Shown here: positions 1-6,678 of the stretch, one piece after another
Layout of the letters: the number at the start of each line of letters is the position of its first letter
How positions within the stretch are numbered: the first letter of the stretch is position 1
Assembly (NCBI GenBank): GCA_002394165.1
Contig: DGTA01000158.1
Coordinates: forward strand, 1 to 26,231
Source of the DNA: Lachnospiraceae bacterium UBA4348
GTDB taxonomy: Bacteria > Bacillota > Clostridia > Lachnospirales > Lachnospiraceae
DNA: 26,231 bases
Reading direction: 5' to 3'
Notes under the pieces: model-generated
Told to the model about the DNA's origin: nothing
Databases searched by the model: none
Seen by the model: only the letters and a program-made list of their open reading frames with translations
Position numbers and translations under genes: made by a program

Positions 1-30
1 TGAGGGGAGGGCTGGGGTGGGGTTTTCCAC
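1..30. repeat. G-rich short interspersed-type repeat inside valS
   Basis: The tract begins tgaggggagggctggggtgg and is read in frame by valS as NPTPALPS. Its base composition is unlike the surrounding gene. From memory, similar G-rich tracts recur in many Bacteroidetes genomes; this was not checked. It sits exactly at the contig edge, where assemblers often break on repeats. Confidence 0.45.
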
Positions 31-636
31 TACTCTGTATTTCAGGTAGTAGAACTTGTTATGCTCGTCATGATAGATGACCTCCTCGTCCGAGAGGGCT
101 GTCTGGCGCTCCGGATCCCAGTTGACCATGCGCAGACCGCGGTAAATAAGTCCTTTTTTATAGAGATCGCAGAAAACATGAATGACTGCTTTGGAACGGG
201 TCTCATCCATGGTGAAAGAAGTACGATCCCAGTCGCACGAACAACCCAGTTTGCGGAGCTGTTTGAGAATGATACCTCCGTGTTCGTCGGTCCAGTCCCA
301 AGCGTGCTTGAGGAACTGTTCACGCGTAAGGTCCGATTTGTTGATACCTTGTTCCTTGAGGCGCTTGATGACCTTTGCCTCGGTAGCAATAGAGGCATGG
401 TCGGTACCCGGCACCCAGCAAGCGTTCTTGCCTTCCAGCCGTGCACGGCGGACGAGGATATCCTGAATAGTCTCGTTGAGCACATGCCCCATATGGAGTA
501 CTCCTGTCACATTAGGTGGCGGAATAACAATCGTGTAAGGTTCGCGTCCGTCCGGCTCGCTATGAAAGAGTTTATTGTCCAGCCAGTATTGATACCAGCG
601 GGCTTCGATTTCAGTAGGATTGTACTTAGAGTCCAT
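1..636 (-). CDS. valS: Valyl-tRNA synthetase, N-terminal part (3' end beyond window)
   Basis: Class I aminoacyl-tRNA synthetase that charges tRNA-Val in the cytoplasm. The frame is open from the ATG at 636 to the window edge, giving 212 codons of a protein normally near 870 residues. Visible landmarks are PPPNVTGVLHMGH (the HIGH motif, about residues 40-52), the WVPGTDHASIATE segment, KHAWDWTDEHGGIILKQLRKLG and VNWDPERQTALSDEEV, all typical of ValS. The start is supported by a Bacteroidetes-type promoter at 682-713 and by family alignment. An oddity is the last ten codons before the edge: they read VENPTPALPS from a G/C tract that looks like a short interspersed repeat, at the place where the family normally enters the editing domain. 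Identification is certain; whether the gene is intact beyond the edge is unknown. Confidence 0.95.
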   Translation of the reverse strand, partial: MDSKYNPTEIEARWYQYWLDNKLFHSEPDGREPYTIVIPPPNVTGVLHMGHVLNETIQDILVRRARLEGKNACWVPGTDHASIATEAKVIKRLKEQGINKSDLTREQFLKHAWDWTDEHGGIILKQLRKLGCSCDWDRTSFTMDETRSKAVIHVFCDLYKKGLIYRGLRMVNWDPERQTALSDEEVIYHDEHNKFYYLKYRVVENPTPALPS

Positions 637-639
637 AAA

Positions 640-669
640 ATTATTTACGATTTTACAATTTACGATTGC
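640..669. repeat. AT-rich iteron-like repeat (TTTACGATTTTACAATTTACGA)
   Basis: The unit ATTTACGATTTTAC and a variant of it occur back to back in the valS 5' leader, between the promoter at 682-713 and the start codon at 636. Low-complexity iterons of this kind are common between Bacteroidetes genes. No function is claimed. Confidence 0.4.
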
Positions 670-681
670 ATAAAAAACGTG

Positions 682-713
682 CAAAGGTACTGCTTTTTTT
701 CGACATGTGCAAA
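682..713 (-). promoter_or_regulatory. Bacteroidetes-type promoter of valS
   Basis: On the minus strand a -33 TTTG (710-713) is followed after 20 bp by TACCTTTG (682-689), matching the Bacteroidetes primary sigma consensus TTTG / TAnnTTTG. It points at the valS start about 45 bp downstream. It also overlaps the region just after the hydrolase stop codon at 714, so valS can be transcribed independently of the upstream genes. Confidence 0.75.
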
Positions 714-1826
714 TTATTTATCCAAAAAAGCTTTATTGAAAAAATCTGCTATCTTGTCATATGGTATAACTCCCGCGACATCGTCGTATAAATCAACATG
801 GCTGGCCCCCGGGATAACAAGCAATTCCTTGTTGCCGATTTTTATGCTCTTGTTTTCCGTTCCGCAAGGCGTAACTTGCTCCGGTTTCAAACTTGTGCCC
901 GTCATTTTCTCAAAGGCATACTCGCTGAAATAGCGGCTGTGTGCTTTTTCTCCATGAATGAGCAAGACGGGTGTCTCAATCTCGTTTGCATATGACAGCA
1001 AAGGCATGTTCATAAACGACTGGCACCCGATAACATTCCATCCGTCGGTCGAGTTTCCGCTACGCTCATGATACCCGCGCGGGCATTTATAATAGGCATG
1101 GTAGTCCTTCACAAACCAAGGAGCATCCTCCGGCAGCGGGTCAATGACTCCTCCTGCGCGTTTGTAAGTTCCGTTTTTATAGTCTTCAGTCCGTTGCGCA
1201 GCCATAGCACGGCGTTGCTCCATACGCGCCTCTTTGCTATCCGTGGAGCCGAAATACCCTTCGCGGCTGACTTTCGACATGTCGTACATCGTTACAGCCA
1301 CCGTTCCTTTGATACGCGGGTCAAGAGCAGCAGCGTTAATCGCCATACCTCCCCATCCGCAGATACCAATAATACCGATTTGTTTCTCATCCGCTTCGGG
1401 CAGGGTAGAAAGAAAATCGACTGCCGCCAGAAAGTCCTCCGTGTTGAGATCCGGCGAAGCCATTCTGCGCGGTTCACCGCTTGACTCGCCCGTGTAAGAA
1501 GGGTCAAAAGCGATAGCGATGAAACCCAGCTCCGCCATGTGCTGGGCATAGAGACCGGACGACTGCTCTTTGACCGCCCCGAAAGGACCGGAGACCGCGA
1601 GCGCAGGAAGTTTGCCTTGTGCGTTTTTGGGCGCGTAGTAGTCGGCAACCAAGGTTATACCAAAACGGTTATGGAAGGTGACTTTCTTATGCTCTACCTT
1701 CTCGGATTTCGGGAACACTTTGTCCCATGATTCGTTTATCATATGTTCATTTATCATTTGATCGTTTGTTTTTGCGCAGCCAACAAACATCGCCGTTGCT
1801 GCAAAGAGGTATAATAGCTTTTTCAT
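714..1826 (-). CDS. Alpha/beta-hydrolase (dienelactone hydrolase-like) lipoprotein
   Basis: A 370-residue alpha/beta-hydrolase, probably anchored to a membrane. The N-terminus is a lipoprotein signal ending MFVGC, with Cys17 as lipidation site. The nucleophile elbow is GICGWGG (Cys156 in place of Ser, as in dienelactone hydrolases) and the likely catalytic His is in PGASHVDLYDD near the C-terminus. Residues 21-33 (NDQMINEHMINES) directly after the lipobox look like an in-frame AT-rich iteron rather than a domain. The gene starts 17 bp after the nitroreductase stop, so the two are probably co-transcribed. The substrate cannot be told; the redox neighbours suggest detoxification or turnover of a small organic compound, which is inference. 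Confidence 0.85.
   Translation of the reverse strand: MKKLLYLFAATAMFVGCAKTNDQMINEHMINESWDKVFPKSEKVEHKKVTFHNRFGITLVADYYAPKNAQGKLPALAVSGPFGAVKEQSSGLYAQHMAELGFIAIAFDPSYTGESSGEPRRMASPDLNTEDFLAAVDFLSTLPEADEKQIGIIGICGWGGMAINAAALDPRIKGTVAVTMYDMSKVSREGYFGSTDSKEARMEQRRAMAAQRTEDYKNGTYKRAGGVIDPLPEDAPWFVKDYHAYYKCPRGYHERSGNSTDGWNVIGCQSFMNMPLLSYANEIETPVLLIHGEKAHSRYFSEYAFEKMTGTSLKPEQVTPCGTENKSIKIGNKELLVIPGASHVDLYDDVAGVIPYDKIADFFNKAFLDK
1728..1766. repeat. In-frame iteron tract (ATGATAAATGAACATATGATAA)
   Basis: On the minus strand the coding sequence repeats ATGATAAA/CGAA-like units and gives the peptide NDQMINEHMINES just after the lipoprotein Cys. The periodic composition differs from the flanking coding DNA. 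It resembles ATGATAAATGATAAA-type intergenic iterons and may be an insertion tolerated in the flexible lipoprotein tether. Confidence 0.4.
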
Positions 1827-1843
1827 ATCTTCTTGAAACCCTG

Positions 1844-2443
1844 TTATTTATAGGTTACGGTCTCGCTGAGAGGCTTCCGGTTGAAATGGTTAGCATGAGG
1901 TTGCACCCCTTCTGCAGCATAGCCGCAGGGCAGGAGGAACGAGGGTTTATGATTAGCCGGCAGATCAAATGCAGCAGCTACTTCCGCCGGATCGAACCAC
2001 TTCACCCAGCATGTACCCAGACCTAATTCCGTAGCTTCCATCATCATATGTGTTCCTACGATCGAGCAATCCATATTGCCTGAATTCTCGCCGTCTTTGG
2101 TCCAAACGAGTTCCGTATCATAGCAAACCAGGAAAACCACCGGAGCATGGTACGCGCAGCGGGTCAGTTCGTTGATCTTAGCGATTGCTTCAGGACTTTG
2201 CAGCACATAGATATGTTGGGGCTGTACGTTCTTTGCCGTGGGAGCCAGCCGTCCTGCCTCCAGAATAGAATCAATCTTGGCTTGCTCGACAGGCGTTTGG
2301 GCGTACTCACGTACCGCAAAACGCGCACGCGCCAAGTCCATAAAGCCATTGGCCTTTTGTTCACTTGCTATTTTCTCGTTTTGGGAGGTGCAGGCAGCAA
2401 GTATCGCTGCTGCCATCAAACAGAATAATTTAATTGCTTTCAT
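1844..2443 (-). CDS. Nitroreductase-family lipoprotein
   Basis: A 199-residue FMN-dependent nitroreductase-fold protein with a lipoprotein signal (lipobox LAAC, Cys18). Family features are the N-terminal RARFAVREYAQTPV segment (phosphate/FMN contact), AGRLAPTAKNVQPQH, the central DCSIVGTHMMMEATELGLGTCWVKWF helix region and the C-terminal LPCGYAAE. Nitroreductases use NAD(P)H to reduce nitro groups, quinones or flavins. An exported, lipid-anchored member is less usual than a cytosolic one, so the electron donor is unclear. It lies 21 bp after the flavodoxin-fold reductase and 17 bp before the hydrolase, forming a probable three-gene unit. Family assignment is firm, substrate unknown. Confidence 0.87.
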   Translation of the reverse strand: MKAIKLFCLMAAAILAACTSQNEKIASEQKANGFMDLARARFAVREYAQTPVEQAKIDSILEAGRLAPTAKNVQPQHIYVLQSPEAIAKINELTRCAYHAPVVFLVCYDTELVWTKDGENSGNMDCSIVGTHMMMEATELGLGTCWVKWFDPAEVAAAFDLPANHKPSFLLPCGYAAEGVQPHANHFNRKPLSETVTYK

Positions 2444-2464
2444 ATGATTTGATATTTATTCGTT

Positions 2465-3088
2465 TTATCGGATAAAATGCATGGGCTGCCATTGTTCGCG
2501 TTCCGGCACGTCCGGTGCGTTCTCACCCCGGAGACCGCGCAGCATCCATGCTAGATTATGCGCGAGAGTCCGCATGGTCTGCATTCCTTCCGTGTCTTGT
2601 TCCGCCTGCCCCGGTTCACGTCCGTATGCAATATTCCAATATTGCGAAGTAGCGAGTGGCATATTCATCATTTGCAATGGCATCTGCAAAGCCTCGAACG
2701 CTGCAGTAGCGCCTCCGCGACGGCATATTGTCACTACTGCAGCCGGTTTGTTTTGCAGGTTCGCTCCATTGGAGAAAAATGCGCGCTGCATAATAGCGAG
2801 AAGAGCGCCGTTTGGCTGGCCGTAATAGACAGGAGAACCGAACACAAATCCGTCCGATTCGGCGAATTTGGCCGAGATGGAATTGCATATGTCATCATCA
2901 AAGACGCATTTGCCATTGTTATCGGCTTTACATCTTCCACAGGCGATGCAGCCCCGGACGGGTTTGTTCCCGATCCATACAATCTCGGATTCGATACCTT
3001 CTTCTTTCAATGTATCTGCTACTTGGGAGAGAGCAGTAAAGGTGTTGCCGCTTTTGCGCGGACTACCATTGACCAAGAGAACTTTCAT
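2465..3088 (-). CDS. NADPH-dependent FMN reductase / flavodoxin-fold oxidoreductase
   Basis: A 207-residue flavodoxin-like NAD(P)H:FMN oxidoreductase of the iron-sulfur flavoprotein type. The start MKVLLVNGSPRKSGNT is the phosphate-binding loop for FMN. ACGRCKADNNGKCVFDDD supplies three cysteines in the pattern C-x2-C-x7-C seen in iron-sulfur flavoproteins, and FGSPVYYGQPNG is the second FMN loop. The frame stays open upstream to 3241, but that extension runs through the promoter at 3130-3161, so the ATG at 3088 is chosen. It is the first gene of the probable unit with the nitroreductase and the hydrolase. Confidence 0.88.
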   Translation of the reverse strand: MKVLLVNGSPRKSGNTFTALSQVADTLKEEGIESEIVWIGNKPVRGCIACGRCKADNNGKCVFDDDICNSISAKFAESDGFVFGSPVYYGQPNGALLAIMQRAFFSNGANLQNKPAAVVTICRRGGATAAFEALQMPLQMMNMPLATSQYWNIAYGREPGQAEQDTEGMQTMRTLAHNLAWMLRGLRGENAPDVPEREQWQPMHFIR

Positions 3089-3129
3089 TGCACTTACTAA
3101 GTTTGTTTGTATATATACAAAATACGCTG

Positions 3130-3161
3130 CAAAGGTACTATAATTTTTTGAAATGTGCAAG
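3130..3161 (-). promoter_or_regulatory. Bacteroidetes-type promoter of the redox gene set
   Basis: On the minus strand CTTG (3158-3161) lies 20 bp before TACCTTTG (3130-3137). The -7 box is perfect and the -33 box has one mismatch to TTTG. Transcription would start shortly before the ATG at 3088. Confidence 0.65.
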
Positions 3162-3206
3162 AAAACGCTGAAAAACCAGCAGAAAAAAGATTTTTCTTCC
3201 TGCACG

Positions 3207-3238
3207 CTTGCATATGTCGATTTTTTGTAGTACCTTTG
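3207..3238 (+). promoter_or_regulatory. Bacteroidetes-type promoter of cdd
   Basis: CTTG (3207-3210), 20 bp spacer, TACCTTTG (3231-3238). It has the same architecture and the same -33 mismatch as the divergent promoter at 3130-3161; the two are about 45 bp apart, back to back. It gives a leader of about 50 nt before the cdd ATG. Confidence 0.68.
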
Positions 3239-3294
3239 CAACGCGAAATTATGCGCTAAATAAATTTAAGTATAAATTTAACCCGATCAATAGT

Positions 3295-3777
3295 ATGAAA
3301 GAATGTAAACTGACAGTAAAAATGCGCGTGTATCAATGGGAAGAGTTGAGCGAAGAACAGCAAAAAGTGGTCCGCATAGCGAAGGAGCAAGTGGAACGCA
3401 GTTATTGCCCGTACAGCCATTTCCATGTAGGAGCAGCAGCGCTTTTGTCAAACGGCGAGATTATTCGCGGTTGTAACCAGGAAAATGCAGCTTATCCGAG
3501 CGGTTTGTGTGCAGAGCGCAGCGCGTTGTTCGCAGCCGGCGCGCAATATCCGGAAGCAGCAGTAGAGAAACTGGCGATAGCATGTTTTACCGGCGGACAT
3601 TTCACGGAGGAACCCGGTGCTCCCTGCGGCGGATGCAGGCAAGTGATGCTGGAAAGCGAACACCGCTACGGAGGAAAAATGGAGATATTGTTGTATGGCG
3701 AGAAAGAGACCTACGTCTTTGAGTCCGCTGCAGACTTGTTGCCGTTGATATTCGTGAAAGAGAACCTGTTGGGTTAG
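3295..3777 (+). CDS. cdd: Cytidine deaminase
   Basis: A zinc enzyme of pyrimidine salvage that deaminates cytidine and deoxycytidine to uridine forms. The 160-residue protein carries Cys72-Ala-Glu74 (GLCAERSALFAAG; Glu74 is the proton shuttle) and PCGGCRQ with Cys111 and Cys114, completing the three-Cys zinc site of the small homotetrameric type. The CPYSHFHVGAA segment binds substrate. The frame extends upstream to 3208, but that would start within the promoter at 3207-3238; ATG 3295 is preferred, with ATG 3322 (MRVYQWEEL) as an alternative. The permease gene follows after 57 bp. Confidence 0.94.
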   Translation: MKECKLTVKMRVYQWEELSEEQQKVVRIAKEQVERSYCPYSHFHVGAAALLSNGEIIRGCNQENAAYPSGLCAERSALFAAGAQYPEAAVEKLAIACFTGGHFTEEPGAPCGGCRQVMLESEHRYGGKMEILLYGEKETYVFESAADLLPLIFVKENLLG

Positions 3778-3834
3778 AGTCCGATTGCTTTGCGGTAAGC
3801 CGCGCATGCTGCACCAGACAGAAATGATAGAGAG

Positions 3835-5301
3835 ATGAAAGTAATAAAAAAAATAGACATATACCTGTTCAAGAACTTCTTGGGCTTGTTTCTGGCTACT
3901 TTTTTTATAGCAGTCTTTATCCTGTTGATGCAGTTCATGTGGATGCATGTGAACGATCTGGTGGGGAAAGGTATCGGAATAGGGGTGCTGTTTGAGTTTT
4001 TTATCTATGCAGCCGCTACGGTGGTACCGTTAGCGTTGCCTCTGGCAATCCTTCTCAGTTCCCTTATTTCATTCGGAAATCTGGCTGAAAAAGTAGAACT
4101 GACGGCAATGAAAGCAGCCGGAATCTCGTTATTCCGGATCTTGCGTCCGTTAGCTATCTTTGTGGCGTTTCTGAGCATCGGTGCATTCTACTTCAGTAAT
4201 AACGTGCTGCCGAAATCACAAACAAAATTATGGGCGCTCATATTCTCGCTCCGCCAGAAGAGTCCAGAACTGGACATTCCCGTAGGAGAATTTTACGACG
4301 AGATCAGCGGCTATCATATTTATGTCCGCGAAAAGACTCCCCGCGGCGAACTGCTGAACCTGATGATCTATGACTATTCTGCGGGTTTCGAGAATGCGAA
4401 AGTCATGGTCGCAGATACAGGTAAATTAGCCGCCAGTACCGATAAACAGTACCTGACGCTGGACCTGTATAACGGGGAGAGTTTCGAGAATCTGGAGAAA
4501 AAACAGCAACGTGCTACCGGCACCACAAAGAGTATTCCGTATCGCCGGGAGACCTTTTCCCACAAACGGTTAGTGATTGATTTCGCTACAGAGTTTAACC
4601 GGTACGACGAGTCGATTCTGGACGACCAGCATGTCAGCAAAGATGTCACCAAGCTGGTTCATTCGATCGATTCGATGCAAGGAGTGTCCCAAACCCGTTG
4701 TGCGGAGCAGAGCGAACAGTTGATCCGTGAACGCTATTTCGGCCGTGAGAACAGAAACGGAACCGTGCAAATACCGGCAGTAATTACCAAGGAAGAGCGG
4801 GCTTCGCACAATCTGGACAGCCTGTGGTCGAGGCTTAGCATAAATCAGCATTTGCAAGTGCTGACTACCGCGCAGGACCGCGCCCGGACATATCGCGACC
4901 AGATAGAATACAATGCAATCCTCCTGGATGATGCGGACCGGTATATACGCAAGCACGAGATAGAGCTGTACCGCCGTTTTACGCTGGCTTTTGCTTGTCT
5001 GGTGTTCTTCTTTATCGGCGCGCCATTAGGTACGATAATACGCAAAGGCGGCTTGGGTGCTCCGGTTGTAATATCCGTTATTTTGTTTATTGTCTATTAT
5101 ATTATAGACAACACGGGATACAAGATGGCACGCGAGGCGATATGGCCTTGCTGGGCAGGCATGTGGCTCAGTTCGTTCATTCTGTTACCCACCGGTATAT
5201 TCCTGACATACAAAGCAGCGACGGATTCTCCTCTCTTCAATCCGGAGGCATGGACCACGACGTTTAAACGGTTCTTTATACGAATAAGAAGAAAAGACTA
5301 A
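3835..5301 (+). CDS. LptF/LptG-family permease (YjgP/YjgQ)
   Basis: A 488-residue inner-membrane permease of the LPS export ABC system (LptB2FG), which extracts lipopolysaccharide and passes it to the periplasmic bridge. The layout is typical: an N-terminal amphipathic start KKIDIYLFKNFLG, three transmembrane helices in the first ~125 residues (including VVPLALPLAILLSSLISFGNLAEKVE cut by the conserved coupling helix), a large periplasmic beta-jellyroll region (~130-380), then three C-terminal helices (FTLAFACLVFFFIGAPLG onward). Bacteroidetes encode LptF and LptG in separate loci, and sequence alone does not say which this is. ribBA follows after 32 bp, an arrangement I recall from other Bacteroidales. 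Confidence 0.88.
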   Translation: MKVIKKIDIYLFKNFLGLFLATFFIAVFILLMQFMWMHVNDLVGKGIGIGVLFEFFIYAAATVVPLALPLAILLSSLISFGNLAEKVELTAMKAAGISLFRILRPLAIFVAFLSIGAFYFSNNVLPKSQTKLWALIFSLRQKSPELDIPVGEFYDEISGYHIYVREKTPRGELLNLMIYDYSAGFENAKVMVADTGKLAASTDKQYLTLDLYNGESFENLEKKQQRATGTTKSIPYRRETFSHKRLVIDFATEFNRYDESILDDQHVSKDVTKLVHSIDSMQGVSQTRCAEQSEQLIRERYFGRENRNGTVQIPAVITKEERASHNLDSLWSRLSINQHLQVLTTAQDRARTYRDQIEYNAILLDDADRYIRKHEIELYRRFTLAFACLVFFFIGAPLGTIIRKGGLGAPVVISVILFIVYYIIDNTGYKMAREAIWPCWAGMWLSSFILLPTGIFLTYKAATDSPLFNPEAWTTTFKRFFIRIRRKD

Positions 5302-5333
5302 AGTCGCAAGTAGAAAGACAACAGTTTTAAATT

Positions 5334-6599
5334 ATGATCAATACAATAGAAGAAGCATTAAATGACTTTCGCGAGGGAAAGTTTGTCATTGTAGTGGACG
5401 ATGAAGACCGCGAGAATGAAGGTGATTTCATTATAGCGGCGGAGAAAATAACGCCCGAAAAGGTGAATTTCATGCTCCAGCACGGCCGCGGCGTGCTATG
5501 CTGCCCGATTACGGAGCAGCGTTGTGCAGAACTGGACCTGATGCACCAGGTGGCGAACAACACGTCCATGTTAGGTACGCCGTTCACAGTGACCGTAGAT
5601 AAACTGGAAGGTTGTACAACGGGTGTCTCCGCGGCAGACCGGGCCGCTACTATCCGTGCACTGGCAGATCCTAAATCCCGTCCGGAGACTTTCGGCCGTC
5701 CGGGACATATTAACCCGCTGTACGCCAAAGCAGGCGGTGTCTTGCAACGTGCAGGACATACGGAGGCGGGTGTCGATCTGGCGCGACTGTCAGGATTGTA
5801 TCCGGCAGCTGCACTGATAGAAATCATGAATGAGGATGGTACCATGGCGCGCATGCCGCAGTTGCAGGAAGTGGCGAAACAATACGGATTGAAGATTATT
5901 ACGATAAAGGACCTGATTGCCTACCGGTTAGAACATTCAGTTGTCAGCCACCAGCCGTCAGAAGGAAAACAACATCCGTCTGATAGAAGCTGTCAACTTA
6001 CGGAGGGTCTCATCGAACGCGGCGAGACAGTGTTCTTGCCGACCCAGCATGGCGAGTTTATGCTGACACCCTTCCGCGATATGACGACGGGTCTGGAGCA
6101 CGTAGTGCTTACGAAGGGCGAGTGGCAACCTGATGAACCGGTGTTATGCCGGGTGCATTCAAGTTGTATGACCGGGGATGTGTTCGGATCCAAAAGATGC
6201 GAATGCGGCGAACAACTGGTGAAGGCCATGCAGATGATAGAAGCAGAAGGACGAGGAATTATTGTTTATATGAACCAAGAGGGACGAGGAATCGGTCTGA
6301 TGAACAAAATCCGCGCATATAAGTTACAAGAAGAAGGCGAGGATACAGTGGAGGCAAATATACATCTCGGTTTCCGTCCGGACGAACGTGATTATGGCGT
6401 AGGAGCGCAGATATTGCGGGAGATGGGAGCACGAAAACTCAGGCTGATGACTAACAACCCCGTAAAACGTGTGGGGCTGGAGAGCTATGGGATTGAAATC
6501 GTTGAGAATGTACCTATAGAAATCCAACCCAACAAATGGAACGAACGCTATATGCGCACCAAAAAAGATAAAATGCACCATGATCTAAAGCTTGTATAA
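5334..6599 (+). CDS. ribBA: Bifunctional DHBP synthase / GTP cyclohydrolase II
   Basis: Catalyses both entry reactions of riboflavin synthesis. Residues 1-200 are 3,4-dihydroxy-2-butanone-4-phosphate synthase (DDEDRENEGDFI acidic metal site, GRPGHINPLYAKAGGV, HTEAGVDLARLSG). Residues ~224-421 are GTP cyclohydrolase II, with the zinc cysteines in SSCMTGDVFGSKRCECGEQ, the catalytic NQEGRGIGLMNKI and LMTNNPVKRVGLESYGI. The two domains are joined by an unusually long linker: about 23 residues (201-223) sit where the family normally runs directly from YRL into ESLIERG. They are encoded by a low-complexity GTCAGCC-type tract, possibly a repeat insertion. Confidence 0.96.
   Translation: MINTIEEALNDFREGKFVIVVDDEDRENEGDFIIAAEKITPEKVNFMLQHGRGVLCCPITEQRCAELDLMHQVANNTSMLGTPFTVTVDKLEGCTTGVSAADRAATIRALADPKSRPETFGRPGHINPLYAKAGGVLQRAGHTEAGVDLARLSGLYPAAALIEIMNEDGTMARMPQLQEVAKQYGLKIITIKDLIAYRLEHSVVSHQPSEGKQHPSDRSCQLTEGLIERGETVFLPTQHGEFMLTPFRDMTTGLEHVVLTKGEWQPDEPVLCRVHSSCMTGDVFGSKRCECGEQLVKAMQMIEAEGRGIIVYMNQEGRGIGLMNKIRAYKLQEEGEDTVEANIHLGFRPDERDYGVGAQILREMGARKLRLMTNNPVKRVGLESYGIEIVENVPIEIQPNKWNERYMRTKKDKMHHDLKLV
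5934..6002. repeat. Extra linker tract in ribBA with GTCAGCCACCAGCCGTCAG repeats
   Basis: Sixty-nine bases encode about 23 residues between the RibB and RibA domains. The first half contains imperfect TGTCAGCCACCAGCCGTCAG units that resemble the tcagctgtcagc iterons found between Bacteroidetes genes. The reading frame is kept. That this is an inserted repeat is inference from composition and from the family's usual linker length. Confidence 0.4.
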
Positions 6600-6678
6600 C
6601 AAGTTTGGCATAGAATTTGAATATATAACGTAAACGAAGCCAATAGTGGCTGTCGTGAACTATTAAAATATTACGATT

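Noticed and set aside
61..933. 290-codon plus-strand frame at the left edge
   Set aside because: It crosses valS, its promoter and the hydrolase end in antisense; the minus-strand genes have strong motifs.
3089..3241. Longer N-terminus for the FMN reductase
   Set aside because: It would include the promoter and 51 residues before the FMN-binding loop that the family lacks.
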